From the NCBI GenBank assembly GCA_030656035.1, contig JAUSOK010000067.1:1-44943 (forward strand): DNA of 44,943 nt, written 5' to 3'. Under the pieces are notes generated by a model. It did not search any database and was not told the origin of the DNA. It saw only the letters and a program-made list of their open reading frames with translations. Below are positions 25,809 to 34,317 of the stretch, one piece after another. The translations under genes were made by a program, and so were the position numbers. How positions within the stretch are numbered: position 1 is the stretch's first letter; the number at the start of each line of letters is the position of its first letter. This DNA is from Syntrophales bacterium (GTDB lineage: Bacteria > Desulfobacterota > Syntrophia > Syntrophales > Fen-1087).

Positions 25809-28235
25809 CTACATGAAGTTCATGGGATCGACGTCCACTTTTATTTCCAGGCCTTTGGGCTTCGCTCCGGCGAGGATGTCTTTGACCAGGACGTGAAGCG
25901 CCCGGCTTTGGGTTCCGAGCAAAAGCAACTGCCAGCGGCGCCGCCCCTTGATCATGGCGATGGGGGCCTCTGCCGGGCCGAGGACATCGATCCGGGCGGC
26001 TGCTGATGTTCCCTGACATCGCGATCTGGCAAACGCCGCAATGCTCATGGCGCCTTCCCTGCCCTTCTCCCTGTTGAGCGACGACATTTGCAGATTGATC
26101 ATCCGGGAAAAGGGCGGCCAGGACAGTGGCTGCCGGATATTCATCTCATCCTGATAGAAACCCTCAACATCATGAGCTTTAACCCGTTGGATGGCATAGT
26201 GGTCGGGATTGTACGTCTGAATGACGACCTTTCCCGGAAAATCGCCCCGGCCGCCCCGGCCGGCGACCTGGGTCAGGATCTGAAAGGTTTTCTCCGCCGC
26301 CCGGAAGTCCGGTATGTTCATGGCCGTATCGGCAGAGACGACCCCGACCAGCGTCACATTCGGAAAGTCATGCCCCTTGGTGATCATCTGGGTGCCCACC
26401 AGAATATCGATTTCAAATCGTTCAAGGGCCTGCAGGATACGTCCATGCGCCCCGCTGGCCGACGTGGTGTCGCTATCCATTCTTGCCACGCGGGCCTGCG
26501 GAAAGGCCTTTTTCACCTCGGCCTCCAGTCTTTCGGTCCCGACGCCGTAACTGTTGATACGGGAACCGCGGCAGGCCGGACACTGCCGGGGAATATCGAC
26601 GGCCAGATCGCAGTAATGGCATCTGAGCTTGCCTTCCGCGGCGTGATGGTTCAGGGATACGGAACAGTTCAGACAGTGAAAGACATGGCCGCAGTCCGGG
26701 CAAAACAGGAAGGTATTGAAGCCGCGCCGGTTCAGGAAAAGGAGGGATTGCTTTCGCGCATGCAGCGCCTCCGCGAGGGCATGCATCAGGGGGCGAGACA
26801 GAATCGGGGGTCTGCCCTTTTCATCCTTTTGCATTTTCATATCCACGATTTCCACCGCCGGCAGGGGTCTGTCTTCAACCCGCTGCGGGAGGCACAGATA
26901 ACGGTATTTTTTCTGCCTGCTGTTGAAATGGCTCTGCACCGACGGTGTGGCCGTGCCGAGGATGACCGCCGCAGCCTGTTGTCTCGCCTTGACGATCGCC
27001 AGATCGCGTGCATGATATCGCATCCGGTCGTCCTGTTTGTAGGAGACATCGTGTTCCTCATCCACGATAATCAGCTTGAGGTTTCGCACCGGGGCAAAGA
27101 CAGCGGAACGGGCACCGATGACAATCCGGATTGCGCCTTTGCAGATCCGTCGCCACTGATCGTACCGGGCGCTCGTCGAAATGCCGCTATGCATCAGGGC
27201 GATTTCCTGATCCGGAAACCGCTCCATGAACCGGCTGAATAACTGCGGCGTCAGGGCGATTTCGGGCGCAAGGCAAATCACCCCGCCATGGCCCTTGAGG
27301 ACTTCCGCGATGGCCTGGAGATAAACCTCCGTCTTGCCGCTTCCCGTAACGCCATGCAGAAGATAAGGAGCATAACGCCCACCGGCCATGCCGTGCTTAA
27401 TATCACGCAGGGCCGCCTGCTGGTCCTGATTAAGCAGGATATCGCGGTTGTGAATGCCGATGCGGGCTTCCTGTTCGGGGCGGCGATAAGCATCCCGCAC
27501 GCGAATGGACAGAATCTCTTTTTTTTCGAGGCTTCTGAGAACAGCAGCGGCGTCATCAAAGATCTTTCCGATGACAGCCGTTGAAACCGGACCGGCCTGT
27601 ATGAGAAAATCGACGACACGCCGCTGGCGATCCGTCAGTCGAATGTTGCGCGGCGGTTCCGGATTCAGAGAAGCAATCTTTTCCATCTTGGGGGCCACCG
27701 CGGGTTTCCGGATCCTGTCAGCCACGGCTAACAGGCCCTTCTGCTCCAGAATGCGGATGTTTCTGCTGATATTCCTTTCCTTCAACTCCCTCTTCAGCTG
27801 TTCTTCGGACAGACCCGAAGGAAAATGATGCAACAGATTGAGGATCTGTCGTTGGCCCCCGGACAAATCACCGGCCGCCACATTATCCCCCACGGCCGCC
27901 GGAGACACCCATCGTTGATTCCGGAGGTTAATTCCTGCAGGCAGGATCTCAGCCAGCGCCTTTCCGAGAGGATAAAGATAATAATCGGCCGTCCACCGGA
28001 AGAAATTCAAATCTGCTTCATTGAAAAGGGGTTCATTGTCAAGAACATCAATAATATCTTTAATTTGCCCTATTTCGGCAACCGACGTGGTTTCAAGCAC
28101 GTAGCCGGTGATCTTTTTTCCGCCGAAGGGCACAAAAACCCGTTTGCCGACGGCAATGTCCTTCTTCATATCCTCGGGGACAGCGTAGAGAAACGTTCGA
28201 TCGGAAGGGATATTGACGGCCAGGCGGACGAACAT
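25809..28235 (-). CDS. priA: Primosomal protein N' (replication restart helicase)
   Basis: 'LLHGVTGSGKTEVYLQAI', 'LIIVDEEHDVSYKQDDRMRYHARDLAIVKA', zinc-binding 'CPDCGHVFHCLNCSVSLNHH...CHYCD...CPACRG', 'ILVGTQMITKGHDFPNVTLV'. Confidence 0.97.
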   Translation of the reverse strand: MFVRLAVNIPSDRTFLYAVPEDMKKDIAVGKRVFVPFGGKKITGYVLETTSVAEIGQIKDIIDVLDNEPLFNEADLNFFRWTADYYLYPLGKALAEILPAGINLRNQRWVSPAAVGDNVAAGDLSGGQRQILNLLHHFPSGLSEEQLKRELKERNISRNIRILEQKGLLAVADRIRKPAVAPKMEKIASLNPEPPRNIRLTDRQRRVVDFLIQAGPVSTAVIGKIFDDAAAVLRSLEKKEILSIRVRDAYRRPEQEARIGIHNRDILLNQDQQAALRDIKHGMAGGRYAPYLLHGVTGSGKTEVYLQAIAEVLKGHGGVICLAPEIALTPQLFSRFMERFPDQEIALMHSGISTSARYDQWRRICKGAIRIVIGARSAVFAPVRNLKLIIVDEEHDVSYKQDDRMRYHARDLAIVKARQQAAAVILGTATPSVQSHFNSRQKKYRYLCLPQRVEDRPLPAVEIVDMKMQKDEKGRPPILSRPLMHALAEALHARKQSLLFLNRRGFNTFLFCPDCGHVFHCLNCSVSLNHHAAEGKLRCHYCDLAVDIPRQCPACRGSRINSYGVGTERLEAEVKKAFPQARVARMDSDTTSASGAHGRILQALERFEIDILVGTQMITKGHDFPNVTLVGVVSADTAMNIPDFRAAEKTFQILTQVAGRGGRGDFPGKVVIQTYNPDHYAIQRVKAHDVEGFYQDEMNIRQPLSWPPFSRMINLQMSSLNREKGREGAMSIAAFARSRCQGTSAAARIDVLGPAEAPIAMIKGRRRWQLLLLGTQSRALHVLVKDILAGAKPKGLEIKVDVDPMNFM

Positions 28236-28274
28236 GATTAATTCACTTCCTTTGGGAAAGTAGAGATGGCATCT

Positions 28275-28304
28275 TTATTAAAGGGGGCTGATGGAAATTG
28301 TCAA
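28275..28304 (-). promoter_or_regulatory. Candidate sigma70 promoter for priA (TTGACA-18-TAATAA)
   Basis: Minus strand: tgtcaa at 28299-28304 = TTGACA, ttatta at 28275-28280 = TAATAA, spacer 18 nt (17 if TTAATA is used). Confidence 0.5.
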
Positions 28305-28369
28305 CGAATATTTGCGGAAAGAATGGGGACTCTGATACGCCGAGGCTTGCGCAACAAAGGACAAGAGGG

Positions 28370-28738
28370 CTAATCGCCCTGGATCTTTTCAATCTTTTCC
28401 TGTTTGGTTTTGCAGTCGATACACTGCGTGGTCACAGGACGGGCCAGAAGCCTTTTTTCCGATATGGAGCCGCCGCAATCGTCACAAATCCCGAACGCGC
28501 CGTCGTCGATCCGCCGGATCGCCTCCTGCATCTTTGCAATGAGTTTTCGCTCCCGATCGCGGATGCGAAGTTCAAAATTGCGGTCTGCTTCGAGCGATGC
28601 CCGGTCATTGGGATCGGGAAAATTCTCCTTGCTGACGGTCATTTCAGAGACGGTCTTGCCCGCGTCTTCCAGAAGGTCGGCGATCTTCTGGGTCAGCATG
28701 ACTCTGAACAGCTCCAGTTTTTCGGGTTTCATGGCCAA
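28370..28738 (-). CDS. DksA/TraR C4-type zinc finger protein
   Basis: 'RASLEADRNFELRIRDRERKLIAKMQEAIRRIDDGAFGICDDCGGSISEKRLLARPVTTQCIDCKTKQE'. Confidence 0.95.
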   Translation of the reverse strand: MAMKPEKLELFRVMLTQKIADLLEDAGKTVSEMTVSKENFPDPNDRASLEADRNFELRIRDRERKLIAKMQEAIRRIDDGAFGICDDCGGSISEKRLLARPVTTQCIDCKTKQEKIEKIQGD

Positions 28739-28852
28739 AATACAAACCTCAGCATACGAAAATATTTCATTACACTACTTCAAGGGGAAATCCTCATACA
28801 CAATATCAATATCTTTGTAAAGAAAAAAATGACACCTTCGTTTTCGGCTTAT

Positions 28853-28868
28853 TTTTCGACTTTTTACG
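28853..28868. repeat. Single copy of the repeat arm TTTTCGACTTTTTACG also found at 24063-24078
   Basis: 16-nt exact match between two intergenic sites. Confidence 0.6.
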
Positions 28869-28893
28869 AGTTCGTCAAAAAAATGCATCCGGA

Positions 28894-29376
28894 TCAGATA
28901 TTGCCGTAAACGCTTATGATTTTCTCAACAATATTCGTCGTCGAGGCGCCCGGGGTCTCGGGAACAATCACCACGGAACCGCCCCATCTTTTTACGGCGT
29001 CCCGGCCGACGACGTTTTCTTCCGCCCAGTCTCCGCCCTTGACGATGACGTCCGGCTGCAGATATTCGATCAGTTCGAGGGGCGTCAACTCATCGAATAT
29101 GATGACATAATCGACAGATTGCAGCGACGCCGCCACGTCCGCCCGCTCCGCTTCGGGAACCAGCGGCCGCTTGTCGCCCTTGATGGCCCGGACGGATGTA
29201 TCGCTGTTGAGGGCCAGGACCAGGACGTCGCCCGTTTTTGCGGCCTCGCGCAGATACCGCACATGCCCCACGTGCAGGACATCAAAACAACCGTTGGTAA
29301 AGGCGATTTTTCTGCCTTCGTTTCTGAGCCGGTCAATCTCTCTTTTCAAAGCTTTTCGTGATAGAATTTTTTCCAT
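28894..29376 (-). CDS. D-glycero-beta-D-manno-heptose 1-phosphate adenylyltransferase-like (RfaE2 domain)
   Basis: 'GRKIAFTNGCFDVLHVGHVRYLREAAKTGDVLVLALNSDTSVRAIKGDKRPLVPEAERADVAASLQSVDYVIIF'. Confidence 0.94.
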   Translation of the reverse strand: MEKILSRKALKREIDRLRNEGRKIAFTNGCFDVLHVGHVRYLREAAKTGDVLVLALNSDTSVRAIKGDKRPLVPEAERADVAASLQSVDYVIIFDELTPLELIEYLQPDVIVKGGDWAEENVVGRDAVKRWGGSVVIVPETPGASTTNIVEKIISVYGNI

Positions 29377-29458
29377 CGTTTCCCCTGTGATCTGAAAATA
29401 TTCCTGCTCCCTTATATGCGAAAGAAGGCATCATGCCGTCCCGCCAGGGATGGTTCAT

Positions 29459-30178
29459 CTAAACGGCCCTGGCCAGCGTCAGCACGGCCACTTCCGCGGC
29501 CCCGTGCTTCATGAGCGCCCCGGTGCATTCCTTGACGGTGCTGCCCGTCGTATAGACATCATCCACCAGGATAATCCTCTGTCCCTCTACCTTTTTCCCA
29601 TTCTTCACGGCAAAGGCGCCCCTGACATTCGCCGTCCGCTGTTCTTTACCCAGGCTCACCTGCGGCTCCGTGAACATATGGCGCCTGAGGGTCAGAAAAT
29701 CCAGCGGGATGGAAAACCGCTTCGATATCTCCCGCGCCAGGATGACGGCCTGGTTGAAACCCCGCTCGCTCAACCGTTTCGGATGCAGCGGAACGGGGAC
29801 AATCAGGGAATAATCGGCGATGGAAAAACCCGGATAGACATGATCGGCCATCATCTTTCCCAGGATTTCGCCGGTCGTGATTTTCCCCTTGTATTTGAAG
29901 ACATGGATGACATCATGCAGGACGGATTCATATCGGGCGGCAGCCCGGGCCATGGCATAGGGCGGTCGGGAAACCAGACAATTCCCGCAAAGATGATCGG
30001 CGCCGGCCCCGGCCATCGGAATGCCGCAACAGGGGCACAGCGGCGGAGCGACAAACCGGATATCGGAAAAACAGGCGGGGCAGAACGATGCATCTCCCGG
30101 ACCGGTGAGCAGAATGCCGCAGGCCATGCAGCAGGGAGGGAAAACCAGATCACCCAGACCCTGTATAAAGCGCTTCAA
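29459..30178 (-). CDS. ComF family protein (phosphoribosyltransferase domain)
   Basis: N-terminal Zn motif 'CMACGILLTGPGDASFCPACFSDI...CPCCGIPM', PRTase motif 'RIILVDDVYTTGSTVKECTGAL'. Confidence 0.93.
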   Translation of the reverse strand: MKRFIQGLGDLVFPPCCMACGILLTGPGDASFCPACFSDIRFVAPPLCPCCGIPMAGAGADHLCGNCLVSRPPYAMARAAARYESVLHDVIHVFKYKGKITTGEILGKMMADHVYPGFSIADYSLIVPVPLHPKRLSERGFNQAVILAREISKRFSIPLDFLTLRRHMFTEPQVSLGKEQRTANVRGAFAVKNGKKVEGQRIILVDDVYTTGSTVKECTGALMKHGAAEVAVLTLARAV

Positions 30179-30180
30179 CG

Positions 30181-30576
30181 CTACATTCCCGGATCGAGTG
30201 CCGCCAATTCCGACAGGTTCACGTCCACATCCATCCGGGGAACATCAGGCCAGAGCTGTTCGAGGTTGTAGAACTCGCGGACCGGATCATAAAAGATGTG
30301 GACGATCACGTCGGCATAATCCAGCAACACCCATTTGCCGATTTTCCCCCCCTCGACCCCCAGGGGGATAATGCCTGCTTCTTTCATGTCTTCCCGAATG
30401 GCGTCGGCAAGCGCCTGAACCTGCCGGTCGGACCCTCCGCTGCAGATCACGAAATAATCCGTAAAAGAAGAGACCGCTTTCACCTTTAAAATCGTCAGAT
30501 CCCTGGCCTTTTTCTGCAGCAGGGCATTGACGCACAACAGTACCCGTTCACGGGTTTCCGTGTCTTCCTGACTCAA
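30181..30576 (-). CDS. rsfS: Ribosome silencing factor RsfS
   Basis: 'VKAVSSFTDYFVICSGGSDRQVQALADAIREDMKEAGIIPLGVEGGKIGKWVLLDYADVIVHIFYDPVREFYNLEQLW'. Confidence 0.96.
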   Translation of the reverse strand: MSQEDTETRERVLLCVNALLQKKARDLTILKVKAVSSFTDYFVICSGGSDRQVQALADAIREDMKEAGIIPLGVEGGKIGKWVLLDYADVIVHIFYDPVREFYNLEQLWPDVPRMDVDVNLSELAALDPGM

Positions 30577-30619
30577 TCACACCTCCTGATCATGATGGGT
30601 AACGCTTCAATCCTTGTGC

Positions 30620-30636
30620 GATACGCGTTGCGTATC
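30620..30636. promoter_or_regulatory. Perfect 7-bp-arm palindrome GATACGCGTTGCGTATC, candidate operator
   Basis: Inverted repeat GATACGC-GTT-GCGTATC between rsfS and the restriction gene. Confidence 0.4.
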
Positions 30637-30738
30637 ATTAACTTGTTGTTTTCAGTAACAGATTGATTCAACCCTGTCAATGAAAATCCACCCTGTTATC
30701 TTTTGATTTTAAGCAGTTTCGCGTTGATCGCCGCCGGA

Positions 30739-33700
30739 TCATTTCATCCCGGCCAGCAACGTTGGCAGCATCTGCGGATCACGGCACGGCTTGAAATCCC
30801 ACACCCCCAGGCGTCCCCAGTGATTGACCGCAGTTACCCAGCGCCGGGCGGCCTGGTATTTCTGTCGGTCCTGGTCATCTTCTTCGCCCTTCATCTCCAG
30901 AATCAGGGTCTTGCCGTTCCTGAGGCGGACCAGATAATCCGGCTCATAATGATGCTGGGCGCCTTCATACTCATAGGGAATCAGCAGGAAAGGCCGGTCG
31001 TTTCTTACATAGCAGAAAACGTGGTCGGTTTGTTGCTCCAGGTAGAAGGCAGCAGTCTGTTCCCAGGAACTGTCCAGAACGACAGCGTTCACATGGGAGC
31101 GAACGGTGCTGTGGACGTTCCGCTTTGTCGTAAAATCCACATCGGCAGTTGATCCGATGGGCTTGTACCGGTTCAGGATGGGCAAGAGCGGCGTCTCACC
31201 CTCCTGTTCGTTGGGAACGATAGCATCCAGCAGTCGCTCCTTGATCCGACGGACGTACTTTTCCAGGCCAAGTTCACATTTGTGTTGTCCCCGGAAATCG
31301 ACTTTTTCCGCGATGTACCTGCGGACGATCCGCAGAACCTGGGGAAAAAGTTCATGGCGTGCGAGACCGCGGGTGCGGGCGGTTCCGCCCACAGGTGCAT
31401 CTGATCCCTCGCCCACCAAGGCGGCAACGATCTGACGGGCAATCTCGAACTCGATCTCCTGAAGGTGATAACGGTCGTAGTATTCCTTGCGGTTGTGTTC
31501 AACATACTCGCCGATCCCTCCGCCATATGCACCACCCTCCAGATGATCCGTGATAATTCGCAGGAACGTTGCCGTCGGCGTCTTCTCCGGTTCAATCACC
31601 AGCCGTTCCAGCGAAGAGAAATCCGCCCTGATTGAGGGCCTGCGCAGGGTATAAACGTAACCCTCGACATTCGGGAAACGCAGTTCGAAGGCGGTTCGTT
31701 CCTTTACGGCATAGACATGGTTCACGGGCCGGTCCGCCGGTGTCCGGGAAGGTTTTCCTTTGTATGGAATCACAGAGAAGGGAATGCCGTACACATCTAC
31801 ATACTCTTCCGGGAGCAGTTCCGTTTGCGGGTCAGGCGTGTAATTCATCCGTCTCAGCCCGCGGCCAACCACCTGTTCACACAGAAGCTGGCTCCCGAAG
31901 GCGCGCACGCCAAGAATATGGGTCACGTTGTTGGCGTCCCAGCCCTCCGTCAGCATGGCTACCGAAACCACGCAGCGCACGTCCTGCCCTGGTTTTTCGG
32001 GTTTTCCCACGGTGTTGACGATTTCACGGAGTTCCTTCGCCGCCTCGTCGCGCGTGGCGTCCGGGTCTTCGCTTTCGACCTTCTCCAGCCGCTTGCTGTC
32101 AATACGTATCGTCCAGAGGCGCCCCTGATCGTTCTGGAAAAGTTCCGGGAAAGACGTCTTGTTCGCCCCATAGGAGACCCGCATTTTGGATTTCTTCCGC
32201 CTGGCCTTCGGCACCTCTTCCTCGTCCTCGACGTCCTCCGGGATATCCTCCACTTCCGTTTGTCCGGCGATGTTCTCAAAGAAGACCTGGGCGATATCGG
32301 TATTATCACAGACCAGGATCATGACCGGCGGCGCCTTCAGGGCCGTGTCGCTGGCCTCCTCTATGGCCTCCAATGCCTTCTTGTATTCCCCGGCCAACTG
32401 GACAAAGGCGTCCTGAGACCGTTCCCAGACGATCTCCGGTTTCGGCCGTTTATTGGAAAGACGCTGTCCTGCTGCGAGATCTTTGGTGATGTTCCGCCAG
32501 AGGCGGAAATACTTCGGGTCGGGCTGGCCGGTCGTGTCGCTGACAGGCAGGCGGGGGATCTTGGTGATGCCGCTTTCGATGGCATCTACCAGGCCGAAAT
32601 CACTGACAATCCACGGAAAAGGCTCGCCTTCCGGGTAACCACTGCCTTTGATGTAGAATGGTGTGGCGGAGAGGTCTATGCAGAACCGGATGCCGCAGGC
32701 CCTGGCTATCCTATCCAGCCCCTGCACCCAGATCGTGGCTTCTTCGCGCTCCTTCTTCAGATCGGATGTTATCGTCTTCGCCTCGTTTTCTGGGATCGGG
32801 GCCGGCCGGTAGGCGTGATGACCTTCGTCATTGAGGACCATGATCGGCCCTCGCTCAAAGAGTTCGCCCAGGCGGTTTCTGGCAAAAGCCTCGTCGGTTT
32901 CCTCGCCCTTCTTCACGACGGCAAAACTCCGACCGCCTTCGCTGTGTTCCGACTCCGGGGCAAAGAAGTGCCAGTTCGTGATCAGGACCTTGCCGGTGCG
33001 CAGCAGGTCACGGTACTGGGGCGGAACGAGATCGAACTGTGTGTAATAATCATCGCCCCTGTTATCCGTCCGCAAAACCTGGAGGCGCTCCTTGATCGTC
33101 AGATTCGGGCAGCATACCAGGACCGCGTTAGGAAAGCGGTCGTCGCTGGGCACCCGCGCCCGGTTGCAGAAGGCCCACGTGATCAACATGGCCATGACAA
33201 CCGTCTTGCCGCTGCCCGTGGCCATCTTGCAGGCATATCGTGTCAGGGGTTCGACCGATCCGTCCGCCGGCTTCCAGAGCAGATCGAAATCGGCGTCGGT
33301 GAGATCCGGGTTCCAGCGCGGCTTTCCACGCTGTCCGTCACGCCGGTAGCCTCTGATTTCATTGAGGAAGATCATCGTTTCCGCAGCTTCAAGCTGGCAG
33401 AAGAAAAAACGTCGCGGCCGGTCCTTGCGCTGCCAGTGCCGGAGGAGATCTTTGGTAACGTTCGTCGCCCCTTCCCAGCCGGCGTTCCGCCAGCGCTTTA
33501 CATCGGAGCGCAGCCGGTTCACTAAAGTCAATTCCCGCCGGTCTTCTTCCAGCTCCAGGGCAAGTTGCCCTCTCCGCATGTCAGCATCGGCAAACTTGTA
33601 CCAGTAGGCCGCCGGACGCCGTCCCGGCTGCAGGGCGGCGCGGCCGGTCTGCCGGTCGTATTCCCAGTATTGCGTCGGCTCATAATAAGGCTTGCAGATG

Positions 33701-33744
33701 ACGGGGCTTTCAACGGGCTGGATGAGAACAGGTTCTGGATTCAT
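30739..33744 (-). CDS. Type III restriction enzyme Res-like DEAD/DEAH helicase-nuclease
   Basis: Walker A 'YACKMATGSGKTVVMAMLITWAF', 'MVLNDEGHHAYRP', 'VSVAMLTEGWDANNVTHILGVRAFGSQLLCEQVVGRGLRR', C-terminal nuclease-like 'YEPDYLVRLRNGKTLILEMKG'. Start at 33744 gives ATGA overlap with the toxin and an RBS (AGGAG); the ORF-track start is 33759. Confidence 0.92.
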   Translation of the reverse strand: MNPEPVLIQPVESPVICKPYYEPTQYWEYDRQTGRAALQPGRRPAAYWYKFADADMRRGQLALELEEDRRELTLVNRLRSDVKRWRNAGWEGATNVTKDLLRHWQRKDRPRRFFFCQLEAAETMIFLNEIRGYRRDGQRGKPRWNPDLTDADFDLLWKPADGSVEPLTRYACKMATGSGKTVVMAMLITWAFCNRARVPSDDRFPNAVLVCCPNLTIKERLQVLRTDNRGDDYYTQFDLVPPQYRDLLRTGKVLITNWHFFAPESEHSEGGRSFAVVKKGEETDEAFARNRLGELFERGPIMVLNDEGHHAYRPAPIPENEAKTITSDLKKEREEATIWVQGLDRIARACGIRFCIDLSATPFYIKGSGYPEGEPFPWIVSDFGLVDAIESGITKIPRLPVSDTTGQPDPKYFRLWRNITKDLAAGQRLSNKRPKPEIVWERSQDAFVQLAGEYKKALEAIEEASDTALKAPPVMILVCDNTDIAQVFFENIAGQTEVEDIPEDVEDEEEVPKARRKKSKMRVSYGANKTSFPELFQNDQGRLWTIRIDSKRLEKVESEDPDATRDEAAKELREIVNTVGKPEKPGQDVRCVVSVAMLTEGWDANNVTHILGVRAFGSQLLCEQVVGRGLRRMNYTPDPQTELLPEEYVDVYGIPFSVIPYKGKPSRTPADRPVNHVYAVKERTAFELRFPNVEGYVYTLRRPSIRADFSSLERLVIEPEKTPTATFLRIITDHLEGGAYGGGIGEYVEHNRKEYYDRYHLQEIEFEIARQIVAALVGEGSDAPVGGTARTRGLARHELFPQVLRIVRRYIAEKVDFRGQHKCELGLEKYVRRIKERLLDAIVPNEQEGETPLLPILNRYKPIGSTADVDFTTKRNVHSTVRSHVNAVVLDSSWEQTAAFYLEQQTDHVFCYVRNDRPFLLIPYEYEGAQHHYEPDYLVRLRNGKTLILEMKGEEDDQDRQKYQAARRWVTAVNHWGRLGVWDFKPCRDPQMLPTLLAGMK

Positions 33745-34037
33745 GACCTCTCCTGCCATGATTTGGGGTCTCGCTTGGCATGAAATACAGCCAGAACGAC
33801 AATCCGTTTATCTTCAATCATATAGAAAATACCGTAAGGAAAACGGCGGACCAGGCAACGCCTGACTTCTTGGTGAACGACCGGATATTGTAAGGGGTTC
33901 CTCTGAAGTGATCTCAACTGAGCATCAACATGCATGAGAAAATTGGCTCCCAGTCCTGGCATCTGTGTTTCATACCAGGAATAGGCCTCGCGCATGTCTT
34001 GTTCCGCTTCAGGGCGGATGAAAATCATTCGCTTCAT
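33741..34037 (-). CDS. RelE/ParE-family toxin
   Basis: 'MIFIRPEAEQDMREAYSWYETQMPGLGANFLMHVDAQLRSLQRNPLQYPVVHQEVRRCLVRRFPYGIFYMIEDKRIVVLAVFHAKRDPKSW' is a typical ParE-like protein. Confidence 0.93.
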   Translation of the reverse strand: MKRMIFIRPEAEQDMREAYSWYETQMPGLGANFLMHVDAQLRSLQRNPLQYPVVHQEVRRCLVRRFPYGIFYMIEDKRIVVLAVFHAKRDPKSWQERS

Positions 34038-34252
34038 GATCGGCGGATAGCTTCTCTCACGTATTCCCACGGAGACCCTTCTTCGGGATTTAAACGATAG
34101 GCAATAAGGCGCCGATCTAACTCCGCCTGTTGCGCCTCCGTGAGCGGCAACTCTTCCGGCATCTCGGCGATGCTGTCCCAAATGTCTTCAACCAGTTGAA
34201 TCCGTTCAGGAACGCTCAATTTTACATATTCGGCAATACTTGAACTTTTCAT
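34034..34252 (-). CDS. Addiction module antitoxin (short acidic 'addiction module component' family)
   Basis: 'LSVPERIQLVEDIWDSIAEMPEELPLTEAQQAELDRRLIAYRLNPEEGSPWEYVREAIRR'; ATGA overlap with the toxin. Confidence 0.92.
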   Translation of the reverse strand: MKSSSIAEYVKLSVPERIQLVEDIWDSIAEMPEELPLTEAQQAELDRRLIAYRLNPEEGSPWEYVREAIRRS

Positions 34253-34317
34253 GGCACTTGCACCTCTTTGATGAAATGGCTTAGAACGCTTTATCCATTG
34301 AATACCCTTTTCTGAGC

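Noticed and set aside
31717-33525. 602-aa plus-strand ORF opposite res
   Set aside because: Antisense shadow of the Res coding frame.
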